This document shows, piece after piece, positions 8,019 to 15,509 of a stretch of 21,859 nucleotides of DNA. Under the pieces are notes generated by a model. It did no database searches and was not told where the DNA came from. It saw only the letters and a list, made by a program, of their open reading frames with translations. The stretch lies in assembly GCA_003446665.1 (NCBI GenBank), contig DMCT01000025.1, positions 1 to 21,859 on the forward strand, read 5' to 3'. Positions within the stretch are counted from its first letter, which is position 1, and each line of letters starts with the position of its first letter. This stretch comes from Synergistaceae bacterium (lineage in GTDB: Bacteria; Synergistota; Synergistia; Synergistales; Thermovirgaceae). The translations under genes and the position numbers were made by a program.

Positions 8019-9295
8019 ACATTCCCCTGACCCCGCTGGATCCCTGGATCGCCGAGTCTATCGACAGGCTTTTTCTCCGGGATGCCGCAATAAGGGATCC
8101 CCTCAGGATCGGAAGCCGCGATGAAATCGAAAGGGCGCAAAACTACCTGCTGCGCAGACTCATCAGGCATGCTTCCTTGTATTCCCCTTTTTACAGGGAT
8201 CGACTCGACGGGAAAGACAATATCCCCCTCGAGGAGCTTCCTTTTATTTCACCATCCGACCTGGCTCAGTACGGGCAACGTTTTCTCACTGTCTCACAAT
8301 CGGAGATCCGGCGTGTCGTTACCCTTTGGACTTCGGGGACATCGTCTATCCCGAAGCGGGTTTTTCTCACCGACGACGATATCGAGGCCACAAGGGAATT
8401 TTTCCTCCATGGGATGACCACGTTCACCGCGCCGGAAAGCCGGGTGGCAGTCTTTATGGAGGGCGCTTCGCCGGATAGCATAGGGGATGTTCTGCGCTCG
8501 GCGCTTGACGAGAGAAGATGCGAGACTCGGGTTTTCGGACTTGTCGACGATCCGGCGGAAGCCGCATCAAATATCGACGAATTCAGACCCAGCGTCGTTG
8601 TAGGCCTGCCCGTTCAAATGGCGAAGGTGGCGGCTTTGAGCCGGCACGAACCGGAGTCGGTACTGCTAAGCGCGGACATTGCGCCATGGGCTTTAAGGCG
8701 GCGAATAAAGAGACTGTGGGGATGCAGGGTTTTCAGCCATTACGGTCTCACCGAGTCGGGCTGGGGGTGTGCCGTTGAATGCCAGGCACTACGTGGTTGC
8801 CACGTAAGGGAACTAGATGTCCTTTTGGAGATAGTGGACGAAAAAGGTAACGTCCTGCCTGACGGGGAGTGGGGGGAAGTGGTGATAACGATGATTCGAC
8901 GCCTCTCTTTTCCGTTGATTCGATATCGGACAAATGACGAGGGGCGTGTTCTCAAAGGCAGTTGCCCCTGCGGTTCGCCGCTGAAGCGGATAGAAGTAAA
9001 GGGCCGCCTCCCTGAAAGAGGAGCAGGCGGGGTTCCCATCAGGCTCTATGATGTGGAAGAAATTCTCTGGAACCTTCCCTGGGTTGAAGACTTCAGGCTT
9101 TCTTTGCAACATGTTGACCAGGGTCATGCGACACTCTTTCTCACCATTGCAGCTAATGAAAACAGGAAAGGTCTTTCGGAAGAAGCGGTGGATCTTTTGA
9201 AGCAGTGTCCCGGAATGCCTGAAAAAATCATTGCAATGGTAGTCGATGTTTTGGCCTTCGAAAGCCCGAAGGGGAAAAGAGATTGGGAAAACTGA
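8009..9295 (+). CDS. PaaK-like AMP-dependent acyl-CoA ligase (DVU1553 type)
   Basis: A 428-residue member of the phenylacetate-CoA-ligase branch of adenylate-forming enzymes. It has the phosphate loop LWTSGTSSIPKR near residues 106-117, a HYGLTESGWG motif in the middle, and RYRTNDEGR followed by CPCGSPLKRIEVKGR in the hinge region. Such enzymes activate a carboxylic acid as acyl-AMP and then pass it to CoA or another thiol. ATG at 8009 overlaps the preceding gene by 10 bases and gives a PaaK-like N-terminus; a TTG at 7964 would add 15 residues with no family support. The gene ends the + strand run and faces the nucleotidyltransferase gene. Its substrate could be the acid product of the aldehyde oxidoreductase or a cofactor precursor; the sequence does not decide. 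Confidence 0.85.
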   Translation: MPIDIPLTPLDPWIAESIDRLFLRDAAIRDPLRIGSRDEIERAQNYLLRRLIRHASLYSPFYRDRLDGKDNIPLEELPFISPSDLAQYGQRFLTVSQSEIRRVVTLWTSGTSSIPKRVFLTDDDIEATREFFLHGMTTFTAPESRVAVFMEGASPDSIGDVLRSALDERRCETRVFGLVDDPAEAASNIDEFRPSVVVGLPVQMAKVAALSRHEPESVLLSADIAPWALRRRIKRLWGCRVFSHYGLTESGWGCAVECQALRGCHVRELDVLLEIVDEKGNVLPDGEWGEVVITMIRRLSFPLIRYRTNDEGRVLKGSCPCGSPLKRIEVKGRLPERGAGGVPIRLYDVEEILWNLPWVEDFRLSLQHVDQGHATLFLTIAANENRKGLSEEAVDLLKQCPGMPEKIIAMVVDVLAFESPKGKRDWEN

Positions 9296-9359
9296 CCTGC
9301 CCTTTTTGGTAGGAGGTAAAAAGTTTTTACGGTAAAAGTGTTGGTCGAACTTTTGCATG

Positions 9360-10487
9360 TCATTCAGAAGGGGTGAGGATTTCTTTCAGTCTTTTTCCCG
9401 TGCAGGCCTCAAAAGCCCGAGCTATATTTTCGGCCTTTTGCAGTCGACTGCAAGCTGACTTAAGCGCCGCGGGGTTGCCGGAAAACTTTTCCCGAACGTC
9501 GCGCCATCTTTTGTCGAGGCCTGTTGCCTCCGTTCCTGCAACTATCTTGTCGGCCAGGTAAAGCAATGACCTTCCAGATAACAACGGTTCATCGTCGGGA
9601 AGCTCCATGTGAAACCTGACCAGGTCCGCAGTCTCAGCGAAACCCCATTTTTCGAGTGTTGCCGCGCCTTCCTCAGCGTGGTCAATCTCGGTCCTTTTCA
9701 TGTCGTGAAGCAAAGCCGCTGTCCAAAGTGACTCCGGCTCCATGGGGAAGAGTCCTTTCAGGTTGTCAGCAAGTTTCTTCGCGACTTTAGCCACAACCTC
9801 GGAATGTTCCCGCACCTTCGAGGGAGTGCCGCATAGCTCAAAAAACGCAATACTCTCCTCTTTAGAGGGAATTTCCCGTTTTTTTGCGAGGGAGTAAAGG
9901 TTTTCGTAGTCTTCGGGCGTGTCCATTTCTATGGTGACTCCCTGGTCGGGTGTTTCCAGAACAAAGGAATTCTCCTCATGATGAGAAAGAAGGGCACGCA
10001 GGCCTCCATCGCCCGACCATTCGAGAATTTCCGGAACAAGCCTTGATGCTATCAGGGGTGGGTGTCCTTTTTTATTTCGGAAGGAGGGCACGACGAATGC
10101 CGCTTCGGGGTTTTCGAGAAAAACCCCTTTAAGGGCCAGGCAGGTTTCTTTGCGAACCAAAGGAATGTCGACTGGCAGCAGGAAAAAAGCTTCCACGTCC
10201 TTCGACAGTGCGGCTACTCCAGTCCTGATGGAAGAAAACATCCCTTCCTCGTGGCTGTCGTTGAAAACGGGCTTGCCGCCCCATTTGACGGCTTCTTTCT
10301 CAACCTGGTCCCTGTGATAACCTGTGACGACTACAAGGTCTTCAACGCCACAGAGGCGCATGCTGCAGGAAACCCTTCCTAAAGCGGAGGTGCCTCCTGC
10401 GTCTAGCAAAGCCTTGCATCGGCCCATTCTCGACGAAAGACCTGCAGCGAGTATCACTGCACCGGATCGGATAATGTCTTTATTCAT
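9360..10487 (-). CDS. MocA-like molybdopterin cytidylyltransferase fused to HD domain (DVU1551-type NTP transferase)
   Basis: A 375-residue two-domain protein. Residues 8-200 are a MobA/MocA-type nucleotidyltransferase: LAAGLSSRMGRCK (13-25), the metal-binding aspartate in PVDIPL (D107), GHPPL (141-145) and DTPED (189-193). MocA adds CMP to molybdopterin, giving the dinucleotide cofactor used by xanthine-oxidase-family enzymes such as the three in this window. Residues 218-330 form an HD domain with H228, H261-D262 and D313, a probable metal-dependent phosphohydrolase. The fusion could join cofactor synthesis to nucleotide or cofactor turnover. The start ATG lies 6 bases after GGAGGA and overlaps the phosphatase stop by 4 bases. 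CTP preference is inferred, not shown. Confidence 0.85.
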   Translation of the reverse strand: MNKDIIRSGAVILAAGLSSRMGRCKALLDAGGTSALGRVSCSMRLCGVEDLVVVTGYHRDQVEKEAVKWGGKPVFNDSHEEGMFSSIRTGVAALSKDVEAFFLLPVDIPLVRKETCLALKGVFLENPEAAFVVPSFRNKKGHPPLIASRLVPEILEWSGDGGLRALLSHHEENSFVLETPDQGVTIEMDTPEDYENLYSLAKKREIPSKEESIAFFELCGTPSKVREHSEVVAKVAKKLADNLKGLFPMEPESLWTAALLHDMKRTEIDHAEEGAATLEKWGFAETADLVRFHMELPDDEPLLSGRSLLYLADKIVAGTEATGLDKRWRDVREKFSGNPAALKSACSRLQKAENIARAFEACTGKRLKEILTPSE

Positions 10488-11185
10488 TTAAGTTCCTCCA
10501 GGTGGACCATCAATTCATCGAAACCTTTTACGAAAAGGTAATCACCAGTCCTGCAAAACATCCTGATTTGGCCGTAACCGAGATCGTATCCAAAAGTCAT
10601 CGGAAAAGGAACCCCGAACAGGGCGTGAATCAACACTCTGTACACGCCCGCGTGGGAAACGACTAGCCATTTCCCTTTTTCCTGCAGCAAAGGCACCAGG
10701 AAAGGAATGACTCGGGCTTCGAGTTCGGCGAAGCTTTCGCCGCAGGGATGCCGGAAGTACAGCAGGTCCTCTTGCCTTTCGCGCAACTTTTCCGGGTATG
10801 CCGAGGCTATTTCCGTCTTCTTGCGTCCGTCCCATTCGCCTAGGTCAATTTCTGCCAGCTCGGTTTTTATCGTGAAGGGAAGGTCAATGGCTCCGCAAAT
10901 GATTTCCGCGGTTTCCTTTGCTCTTTTAAGGGGGCTGCAGAAACAGCCACGCCAGGAAAAGCCTTTGGCCCAGTCCGCAACGCAACGAGCCTGGATTTTG
11001 CCTTTATCTGAAAGGAGCCAGTCAGTTTTTCCAAGGTAATATTTGTCCGACTCGGGGAATGCAGGTTCTCCGTGCCGCACGAAAACCAGGCAATGTTCTT
11101 CCGGTCGAGGAAAAGTCGCAACATCTCGAGGGTCTGATTCCCTAAAAAGTTTTTTTCCAGTCTCTGGTTTACATGTTTTAGCCAT
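10484..11185 (-). CDS. Histidine phosphatase family protein (CobC/GpmB-like)
   Basis: A 233-residue branch-1 histidine phosphatase. The catalytic RHGE lies at 37-40, a YYLGKTDWLLSDKG segment matches the family loop, SPLKRAKETA holds the second arginine (R88), ELAEIDLGEWDG holds the acid residues, and VVSHAGV holds the second catalytic histidine (H178). About 30 N-terminal residues precede the first strand and are unusual. ATG at 11185 is chosen because AGAGG lies just upstream; a GTG at 11203 would add six residues but has no good ribosome-binding site. It is the first gene of a two-gene - strand unit with the MocA-like gene. It may dephosphorylate an intermediate of cofactor or nucleotide metabolism, as CobC does for the cobalamin nucleotide loop. 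The substrate is unknown. Confidence 0.85.
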   Translation of the reverse strand: MAKTCKPETGKKLFRESDPRDVATFPRPEEHCLVFVRHGEPAFPESDKYYLGKTDWLLSDKGKIQARCVADWAKGFSWRGCFCSPLKRAKETAEIICGAIDLPFTIKTELAEIDLGEWDGRKKTEIASAYPEKLRERQEDLLYFRHPCGESFAELEARVIPFLVPLLQEKGKWLVVSHAGVYRVLIHALFGVPFPMTFGYDLGYGQIRMFCRTGDYLFVKGFDELMVHLEELK

Positions 11186-11433
11186 TTTATACCTCTGGCG
11201 CACGGGCTTTGGCCGATGTCACTATTGGGAGTAGATGGTTTTATCGGACCGCAGGCCACTAACCTGTAAAAAAGAGTATCACATTTGTCCTGCGGGACGA
11301 GGTGTGGACACGCTCTGACGTTCGGTTTTGTTTTTGAGCATTGTAACCTGACGGAAACCGTCTTTGGGCCAACGAGTTACCCCGGTTCTTTCGTGAACAA
11401 TATCGAGCAAAAATAACGTTTATCAACCAGAAA
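11186..11433. other. Divergent intergenic region
   Basis: This gene-free stretch lies between the phosphatase gene (- strand) and the promoter of the second oxidoreductase (+ strand). It should hold the promoter of the - strand pair, but I could not find a well-spaced hexamer pair. A small dyad, GTCC-TGCG-GGAC, lies near 11288-11299. No gene, repeat array or known RNA motif was recognised. Confidence 0.4.
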
Positions 11434-11462
11434 TTGAAGATATCATCGTGTAGCAATATAGT
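11434..11462 (+). promoter_or_regulatory. Sigma70-type promoter for the riboswitch and second oxidoreductase
   Basis: The -35 hexamer TTGAAG is at 11434-11439 (four of six consensus bases) and the -10 hexamer TATAGT at 11457-11462 (five of six), with a 17-base spacer, the optimum. Transcription would start near 11468-11471, about 14 bases before the riboswitch core, which supports both calls. Confidence 0.75.
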
Positions 11463-11483
11463 TATCGAAAGAGATCGAATGGA

Positions 11484-11575
11484 ACTCCGAGCCCCGGGAC
11501 CTAAAGCGCCAGCCATGGTCCAGGGCCAATGGGCGCCTCGGAAACGAGACCGCCTCCCGTGATTGGAAAGGAGGT
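11484..11575 (+). promoter_or_regulatory. Moco RNA motif (molybdenum/tungsten cofactor riboswitch), compact form
   Basis: A structured leader matching the Moco riboswitch as I recall it. It starts with CTCCGAG (11485-11491). Helices visible: GCCC 11491-11494 with GGGC 11531-11534; GGACC 11497-11501 with GGTCC 11517-11521; a GNRA-capped hairpin, CTCG 11537-11540 / GAAA / CGAG 11545-11548; and a terminal hairpin CCTCC 11553-11557 with GGAGG 11570-11574 containing TTGGAAAGGAGG. The part between CCTAA and ATGG is very short, so the optional P3 helix seems absent. The promoter lies just upstream, and a molybdenum hydroxylase starts 91 bases downstream. ATCCC at 11641-11645 could pair with GGGA inside the ribosome-binding site, which would allow translational control. 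Confidence 0.87.
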
Positions 11576-11665
11576 ATTCTGTTTCGTTTGATCCCGAGTT
11601 CTTTTATAACGCCATTTCGTTAAATCACTTGCAGAGTAATATCCCATGATTTGGAGGGAAAAACA

Positions 11666-14485
11666 ATGAAAGAGCAGTACCAGGTCAAGTCCGTTGTCAT
11701 CAACGGCATTCCTCATCGCGTAGTAGCATGTCCGGACGAGAAGCTGGTCAATGTCATTCGCAAACAACTTCACCTAACAGGTACGAAACTTGGTTGCGGC
11801 ATGGGCCAGTGTGGAGCATGCAACGTTATCCTCGACGGGAAAGTGACGAGATCCTGTGTGACTCCCTGGAAAAAGGTGCCCGAGAATGCCGATATATTGA
11901 CGATCGAAGGAATTGGAACGCCTGATAACCTTCATGCAATCCAGTGGGCCTTCATAACCAGTGGGGCTATCCAGTGCGGTTTCTGTACGCCCGGCTTCAT
12001 AATGGCCGCAAAAGGCCTTCTCGACAAAAACCTTAATCCCACCCGGGAGGAAGTCCGTGACTGGTTCCAGGAGCACTGGACAGCCTGCCGCTGCACCGGT
12101 TACAAGCAGATTACCGACGCGGTCATGGATGCGGCTGCCGTCTTGCGGGGGGAAAAGACCATGACCGATTTCGCCAAAGCCCTGAAGCCCGGTGAATCAA
12201 TATGGGGGACACGTTATCCCAGGCCCAGCGCCGTTTTCAAGGCCACTGGTACCTTCGATTTCGGCGACGATGCAGGGCTCAAGCTTCCCGTGGGAACACT
12301 TCACGCTGTTCCGGTGTGTCCCGAAGTAAATCATGCCCGCGTCCTTTCCATAGATTTTAAGGAAGCCGAGAAAATGCCCGGTGTCTTCAAAATAGTGACC
12401 GCCCAGGACATAAAGGCCAACAAGGGGACAAATCGCATTCGCGGCCAGGTCGGCTCTGGCACGGCCAGTACAGACGGCTGGGAAAGAAGGATCCTCGTAG
12501 AAGAAGGCGACAAGATACGCCAGTGGGGGGAAGCCGTCGCCATAGTGTGCGCGGATACGGTAGAACAGGCCAGAGCTGCGGCGGCTGCCGTGAAGGTGGA
12601 ACTCGAGGAGCTTCCGGCGGTCATGGATGTAAAGGAGGCCATGGCTCCAGGTGCAGTTAAAGTCTACGAGGAGATTCCCGATATCGATGGCATCCCCAAC
12701 TGTTTCAACAAGCGGCCCATAGTAAAGGGCGAGGACCCTGCCCCGCTTCTGGAAAAAGCCCCCTACGTGGTGGAAGCGGAGTTTTGGAGCTCGCGCCAGC
12801 CCCATATGACAATAGAGACGGATTGTGGTTTTGGCTACTGGGACGATGAGGGACGACTCACCCTTCAGACTAAAAGTATCTGCGTCTACAGGCACGCCAT
12901 GATGATAGCCAGGGGACTTGGTGTCCCCCCGTCGAAGATTCGAGTGATACAAAACAACATGGGAGCCACATTCGGCTATAAGGTGGCGCCCACCAACGAA
13001 CCCCTTCTCGGGGCCTGTGTGATAGCTACGGGTCGACCCGTCTACATGAGACTAGACATGAAAGAGCACCTGGTCCGCACGCCAAAACGCTCGCCCTTCC
13101 TCATGAAGCTCAGGATAGGAGCCGACGAAAAAGGAAAGCTGGTAGGGCTTGAGCACAACTGGTATGTCGATCACGGACCCTATTCGGAATCGAGCCAGGA
13201 CCTTACGAACAAAGGCGGCCAGTTTATCTGTGCGCCGTACAAGGTCGACAATATCAGAGGCGCCGGGTATACGCTGTTTACGAACCAGAAATGGTGCGGG
13301 GCTTTCAGGGCCTATGGCGGTCCGCAAACCTATTTCGCTGGGGAACAGATCATTGACATGCTGGCGGAAAAAGTCGGGATGGATCCACTCGATTTCAGGG
13401 AACTGAACCTGATAAGGCCCGGTGATACGTTACCCAGCGGTCAGAAACCAGAGGTCTACCCTTTACATACTATGGTCACTCGTTTAAGGCCGCTTTACGA
13501 AGAAGCCAAAAAGCGTGCCGAGGCGAATTCTACGGACAAGATCAAGCGAGCGGTTGGAATCTCGATAGGCATCTACAACTCCAACGACGACGGTCCCGAC
13601 GAGGCAGCCAGCAACATTGAGCTTACCAAAGACGGCGTGATCATCTACAACACCTGGGAAGATCACGGCCAGGGCGCGGACATGGGTTGCGTGGGGACGG
13701 CGCACGAAGCCCTGAAACCACTTGGACTGCGTCCGGAACAGATAAAGCTCGTTTGCAACGATATGGCGAAAGCACCCAACAGTGGAGCTGCGGCCGCGAG
13801 CCGCTGTCAGGTAATGGTGGGTAATGCCATAGTCGACAGCTGCCGCAAGCTTCTTGACGCAATGAGGAAACCAGATGGCACATACCGCACCTACGACGAA
13901 ATGATCGCCGAGGGAATTCCGACCTTCTATGAAGGATACTGGCAAGCGACGGTAAGGGATGTGGACGGGAACCCCATCACTTGCACGAGCATGGACGATG
14001 CTACAGGCCAGGGATACCCCTTCGCGAACCACATGTACGGACTTTTCATGGCTGAGGTCGCCGTGGACATGGAGACCGGCAAAGTAAAGGTGGAGAAGTT
14101 CACCCTGGTAAGCGACGTAGGGAAAATCAACAACTTCGACGTCGTCGAAGGCCAGCACTACGGCGGCATTGCGCAGGGCATCGGTTTCGCCTTGACGGAG
14201 GATTTTGGAGATCCACGAAAATACACGAACCTGGTTACCTGCGGGTTCCCATATATCAAGGATATTCCCGATGATATCGAGCTTTACCACATGGAGACAC
14301 CCAGGGAATTTGGACCCTTTGGAGCCTCGGGGACAGGCGAGATGCCACTGTCCGCGCCGCATGCTGCAATACTCAACGGGATCGCGAGAGCCTGCGGAGT
14401 GAGAATATTCCAGATTCCCGCTCTGCCGGAAAAGGTCCTTGCAGGCATAAAAGGTGACGCCTGCTCGGGAAGCTGCGGCCATTAG
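11666..14485 (+). CDS. Molybdenum hydroxylase, aldehyde-oxidoreductase-like (paralog 2)
   Basis: A 939-residue xanthine-oxidase-family enzyme with all domains in one chain: the GCGMGQCGAC and CGFCTPGFIM/CRCTGY cysteine motifs of two [2Fe-2S] clusters, then the molybdenum domains with GATFGYK, AFRAYGG, and the catalytic Glu in GTGE near 892. It lacks a flavin domain. Compared with D. gigas aldehyde oxidoreductase, the channel residues equivalent to F425, F494 and L497 read V, S and D, while Y535 is kept, so a different, more polar substrate is likely. The last eight residues (ACSGSCGH) carry two extra cysteines not seen in the other two copies. ATG at 11666 has GGAGGG 7 bases upstream. It is likely controlled by the riboswitch and co-transcribed with the cupin gene. 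It is clearly closest to the third oxidoreductase in this window. Confidence 0.93.
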   Translation: MKEQYQVKSVVINGIPHRVVACPDEKLVNVIRKQLHLTGTKLGCGMGQCGACNVILDGKVTRSCVTPWKKVPENADILTIEGIGTPDNLHAIQWAFITSGAIQCGFCTPGFIMAAKGLLDKNLNPTREEVRDWFQEHWTACRCTGYKQITDAVMDAAAVLRGEKTMTDFAKALKPGESIWGTRYPRPSAVFKATGTFDFGDDAGLKLPVGTLHAVPVCPEVNHARVLSIDFKEAEKMPGVFKIVTAQDIKANKGTNRIRGQVGSGTASTDGWERRILVEEGDKIRQWGEAVAIVCADTVEQARAAAAAVKVELEELPAVMDVKEAMAPGAVKVYEEIPDIDGIPNCFNKRPIVKGEDPAPLLEKAPYVVEAEFWSSRQPHMTIETDCGFGYWDDEGRLTLQTKSICVYRHAMMIARGLGVPPSKIRVIQNNMGATFGYKVAPTNEPLLGACVIATGRPVYMRLDMKEHLVRTPKRSPFLMKLRIGADEKGKLVGLEHNWYVDHGPYSESSQDLTNKGGQFICAPYKVDNIRGAGYTLFTNQKWCGAFRAYGGPQTYFAGEQIIDMLAEKVGMDPLDFRELNLIRPGDTLPSGQKPEVYPLHTMVTRLRPLYEEAKKRAEANSTDKIKRAVGISIGIYNSNDDGPDEAASNIELTKDGVIIYNTWEDHGQGADMGCVGTAHEALKPLGLRPEQIKLVCNDMAKAPNSGAAAASRCQVMVGNAIVDSCRKLLDAMRKPDGTYRTYDEMIAEGIPTFYEGYWQATVRDVDGNPITCTSMDDATGQGYPFANHMYGLFMAEVAVDMETGKVKVEKFTLVSDVGKINNFDVVEGQHYGGIAQGIGFALTEDFGDPRKYTNLVTCGFPYIKDIPDDIELYHMETPREFGPFGASGTGEMPLSAPHAAILNGIARACGVRIFQIPALPEKVLAGIKGDACSGSCGH

Positions 14486-14536
14486 CGTTTCGGCAAATGT
14501 CGGTAGCGCGAAAAGGACGGGAAGGAGGTCAATGCC

Positions 14537-14971
14537 ATGGTTGGAGAAGTCTTTTCCGGAAAGATAGAAGACCTTGAACTTTACGACGCCTCGTCTTTGG
14601 CGCCGGAAGTTACAAAGAGAATTGTCTACGGACCCGGCCGGTTTTGGGACGACTACACTATGAGGCATTTCTCCCTGCCTCCTGGGACAGTGATACCTGA
14701 ACACGTGCACGACTGGCCGCACTACATGATAAGTCTGAGTGGTACCGGATACGTGACTATTGAGGGCAAACGCTGGGAGATGCCCCCGATGGGGTGGGCC
14801 CATGTCCCTGGGGGCCTGGTCCACGGGTACGAAAATCCTGGACCCGAGCCTTTCGTCTTTCTTTGCATAGTCCCGACCGAAGGTGACCCGCACATGAAGC
14901 TGAAGCGGTTCCGCCTGGAACGTGCCAAAAATAAAAAAGGCCAGGCGAGAAAAGGTCAGGTTCGGGACTAG
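14537..14971 (+). CDS. Single-domain cupin protein
   Basis: A 144-residue cupin. The first motif gives metal ligands H56, H58 and H62 (EHVHDWPH), where the usual glutamate appears to be replaced by histidine. The second motif is PGGLVHGYEN (91-100), with H96 as ligand. The C-terminal 15 residues are very basic (KNKKGQARKGQ and so on). AGGAGG lies 8 bases before the ATG. It follows the second oxidoreductase by 51 bases and precedes a terminator-like hairpin, so the two are probably one transcript. Its function is unknown; metal-binding cupins of this size can be small-molecule enzymes or sensors, and the context suggests a role with the substrate or product of the oxidoreductase. Confidence 0.8.
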   Translation: MVGEVFSGKIEDLELYDASSLAPEVTKRIVYGPGRFWDDYTMRHFSLPPGTVIPEHVHDWPHYMISLSGTGYVTIEGKRWEMPPMGWAHVPGGLVHGYENPGPEPFVFLCIVPTEGDPHMKLKRFRLERAKNKKGQARKGQVRD

Positions 14972-14987
14972 AAAAGCATTTTAACCC

Positions 14988-15023
14988 GAAGCCGCCCAGG
15001 CAGGTGCTGTGTTGGGCGGCTTC
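14988..15023 (+). terminator. Stable hairpin after the cupin gene
   Basis: An 11-base-pair perfect stem joins 14988-14998 (GAAGCCGCCCA) to 15013-15023 with a 14-base loop. It lies just after the cupin stop codon. The following bases are CAATTAAAT, so the T tract is poor; it may terminate weakly, or protect the 3' end of the transcript. It marks the boundary between the oxidoreductase-cupin unit and the regulator-transporter unit. Confidence 0.6.
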
Positions 15024-15038
15024 CAATTAAATCCCAGA

Positions 15039-15053
15039 TGCAACAATGTTGCA
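15039..15053 (+). promoter_or_regulatory. Perfect 7-1-7 palindrome: candidate Fur-family operator
   Basis: TGCAACA-A-TGTTGCA is a perfect inverted repeat with the 7-1-7 layout shared by Fur, Zur and PerR boxes. It abuts the ribosome-binding site (CAGGAG, 15052-15057) of a Fur-family gene, so it is well placed for autoregulation of that gene and of modABC behind it. The half-site TGCAACA differs from the iron (TGATAAT-like) and peroxide (TTATAAT-like) consensus boxes. No exact second copy was noticed in the other leaders of the window. Confidence 0.6.
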
Positions 15054-15065
15054 GGAGTGATATAA

Positions 15066-15473
15066 ATGCAGCCAGAGACGATTCTTGAAAGCAAGTCCAT
15101 AAGGTGCACTCCCATACGGCAGGCTATACTTGAAATTCTGCTCAAAAAAGGGTGTCCAATGTCCTACAAAGAGGTGGAGGCATTCCTTCCTGAAGAAAGT
15201 GACCGGGTTACCATTTACAGGACACTTTCACTGCTTTTTAGAAAGGGGATAGTGCACAGGGTAATGGATATGAAAGGAACATGGCGTTTTTGCGCTCACG
15301 ACCCCGGTATTTCCGGTTGCCCGGGCGACCACGCGCATTTTGAATGCCTGATCTGCGGCAGGATGGATTGTCTGACCAATACTTGTTTGCCCTACATCGA
15401 TGTCGAAGATGGAGCGGTAGTGAAAGGCAAGCACATGGTGGTATATGGCGTTTGTTCCCTTTGCATGAAATGA
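15066..15473 (+). CDS. Fur-family transcriptional regulator
   Basis: A 135-residue Fur/Zur/PerR-type repressor. The N-terminal winged helix shows RCTPIRQAILEIL (13-25) and the recognition helix region DRVTIYRTLSLLFRKG (46-61). The dimerisation domain has HAHFECLICG (H89, H91, C94, C97) and a C-terminal C130-x2-C133, the usual structural zinc site. Extra cysteines C76, C85, C102 and C107 are unusual, and the acidic ligand that normally follows the first CxxC region (xVxEF) is missing, so the sensed metal cannot be assigned. CAGGAG lies 8 bases upstream. It precedes modA by 36 bases, suggesting a regulator-transporter operon. ModE, the usual regulator of modABC, is not found in the window. Confidence 0.88.
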   Translation: MQPETILESKSIRCTPIRQAILEILLKKGCPMSYKEVEAFLPEESDRVTIYRTLSLLFRKGIVHRVMDMKGTWRFCAHDPGISGCPGDHAHFECLICGRMDCLTNTCLPYIDVEDGAVVKGKHMVVYGVCSLCMK

Positions 15474-15509
15474 TTTTAAAAATACAAGGTAACCTGGAGG
15501 TGTGGTGTT

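Noticed and set aside
8740..9130. TGCAACATGTTG near 9108-9119 as another Fur-type site
   Set aside because: It lies inside the ligase coding region, and the match to the 7-1-7 palindrome is imperfect.
9296..9330. Hairpin CCTGCC/GGTAGG and palindrome GTAAAAA-G-TTTTTAC between the convergent ligase and nucleotidyltransferase genes
   Set aside because: The first stem is short with a G-T pair, and the second has a one-base loop and no GC stem; neither makes a convincing terminator.
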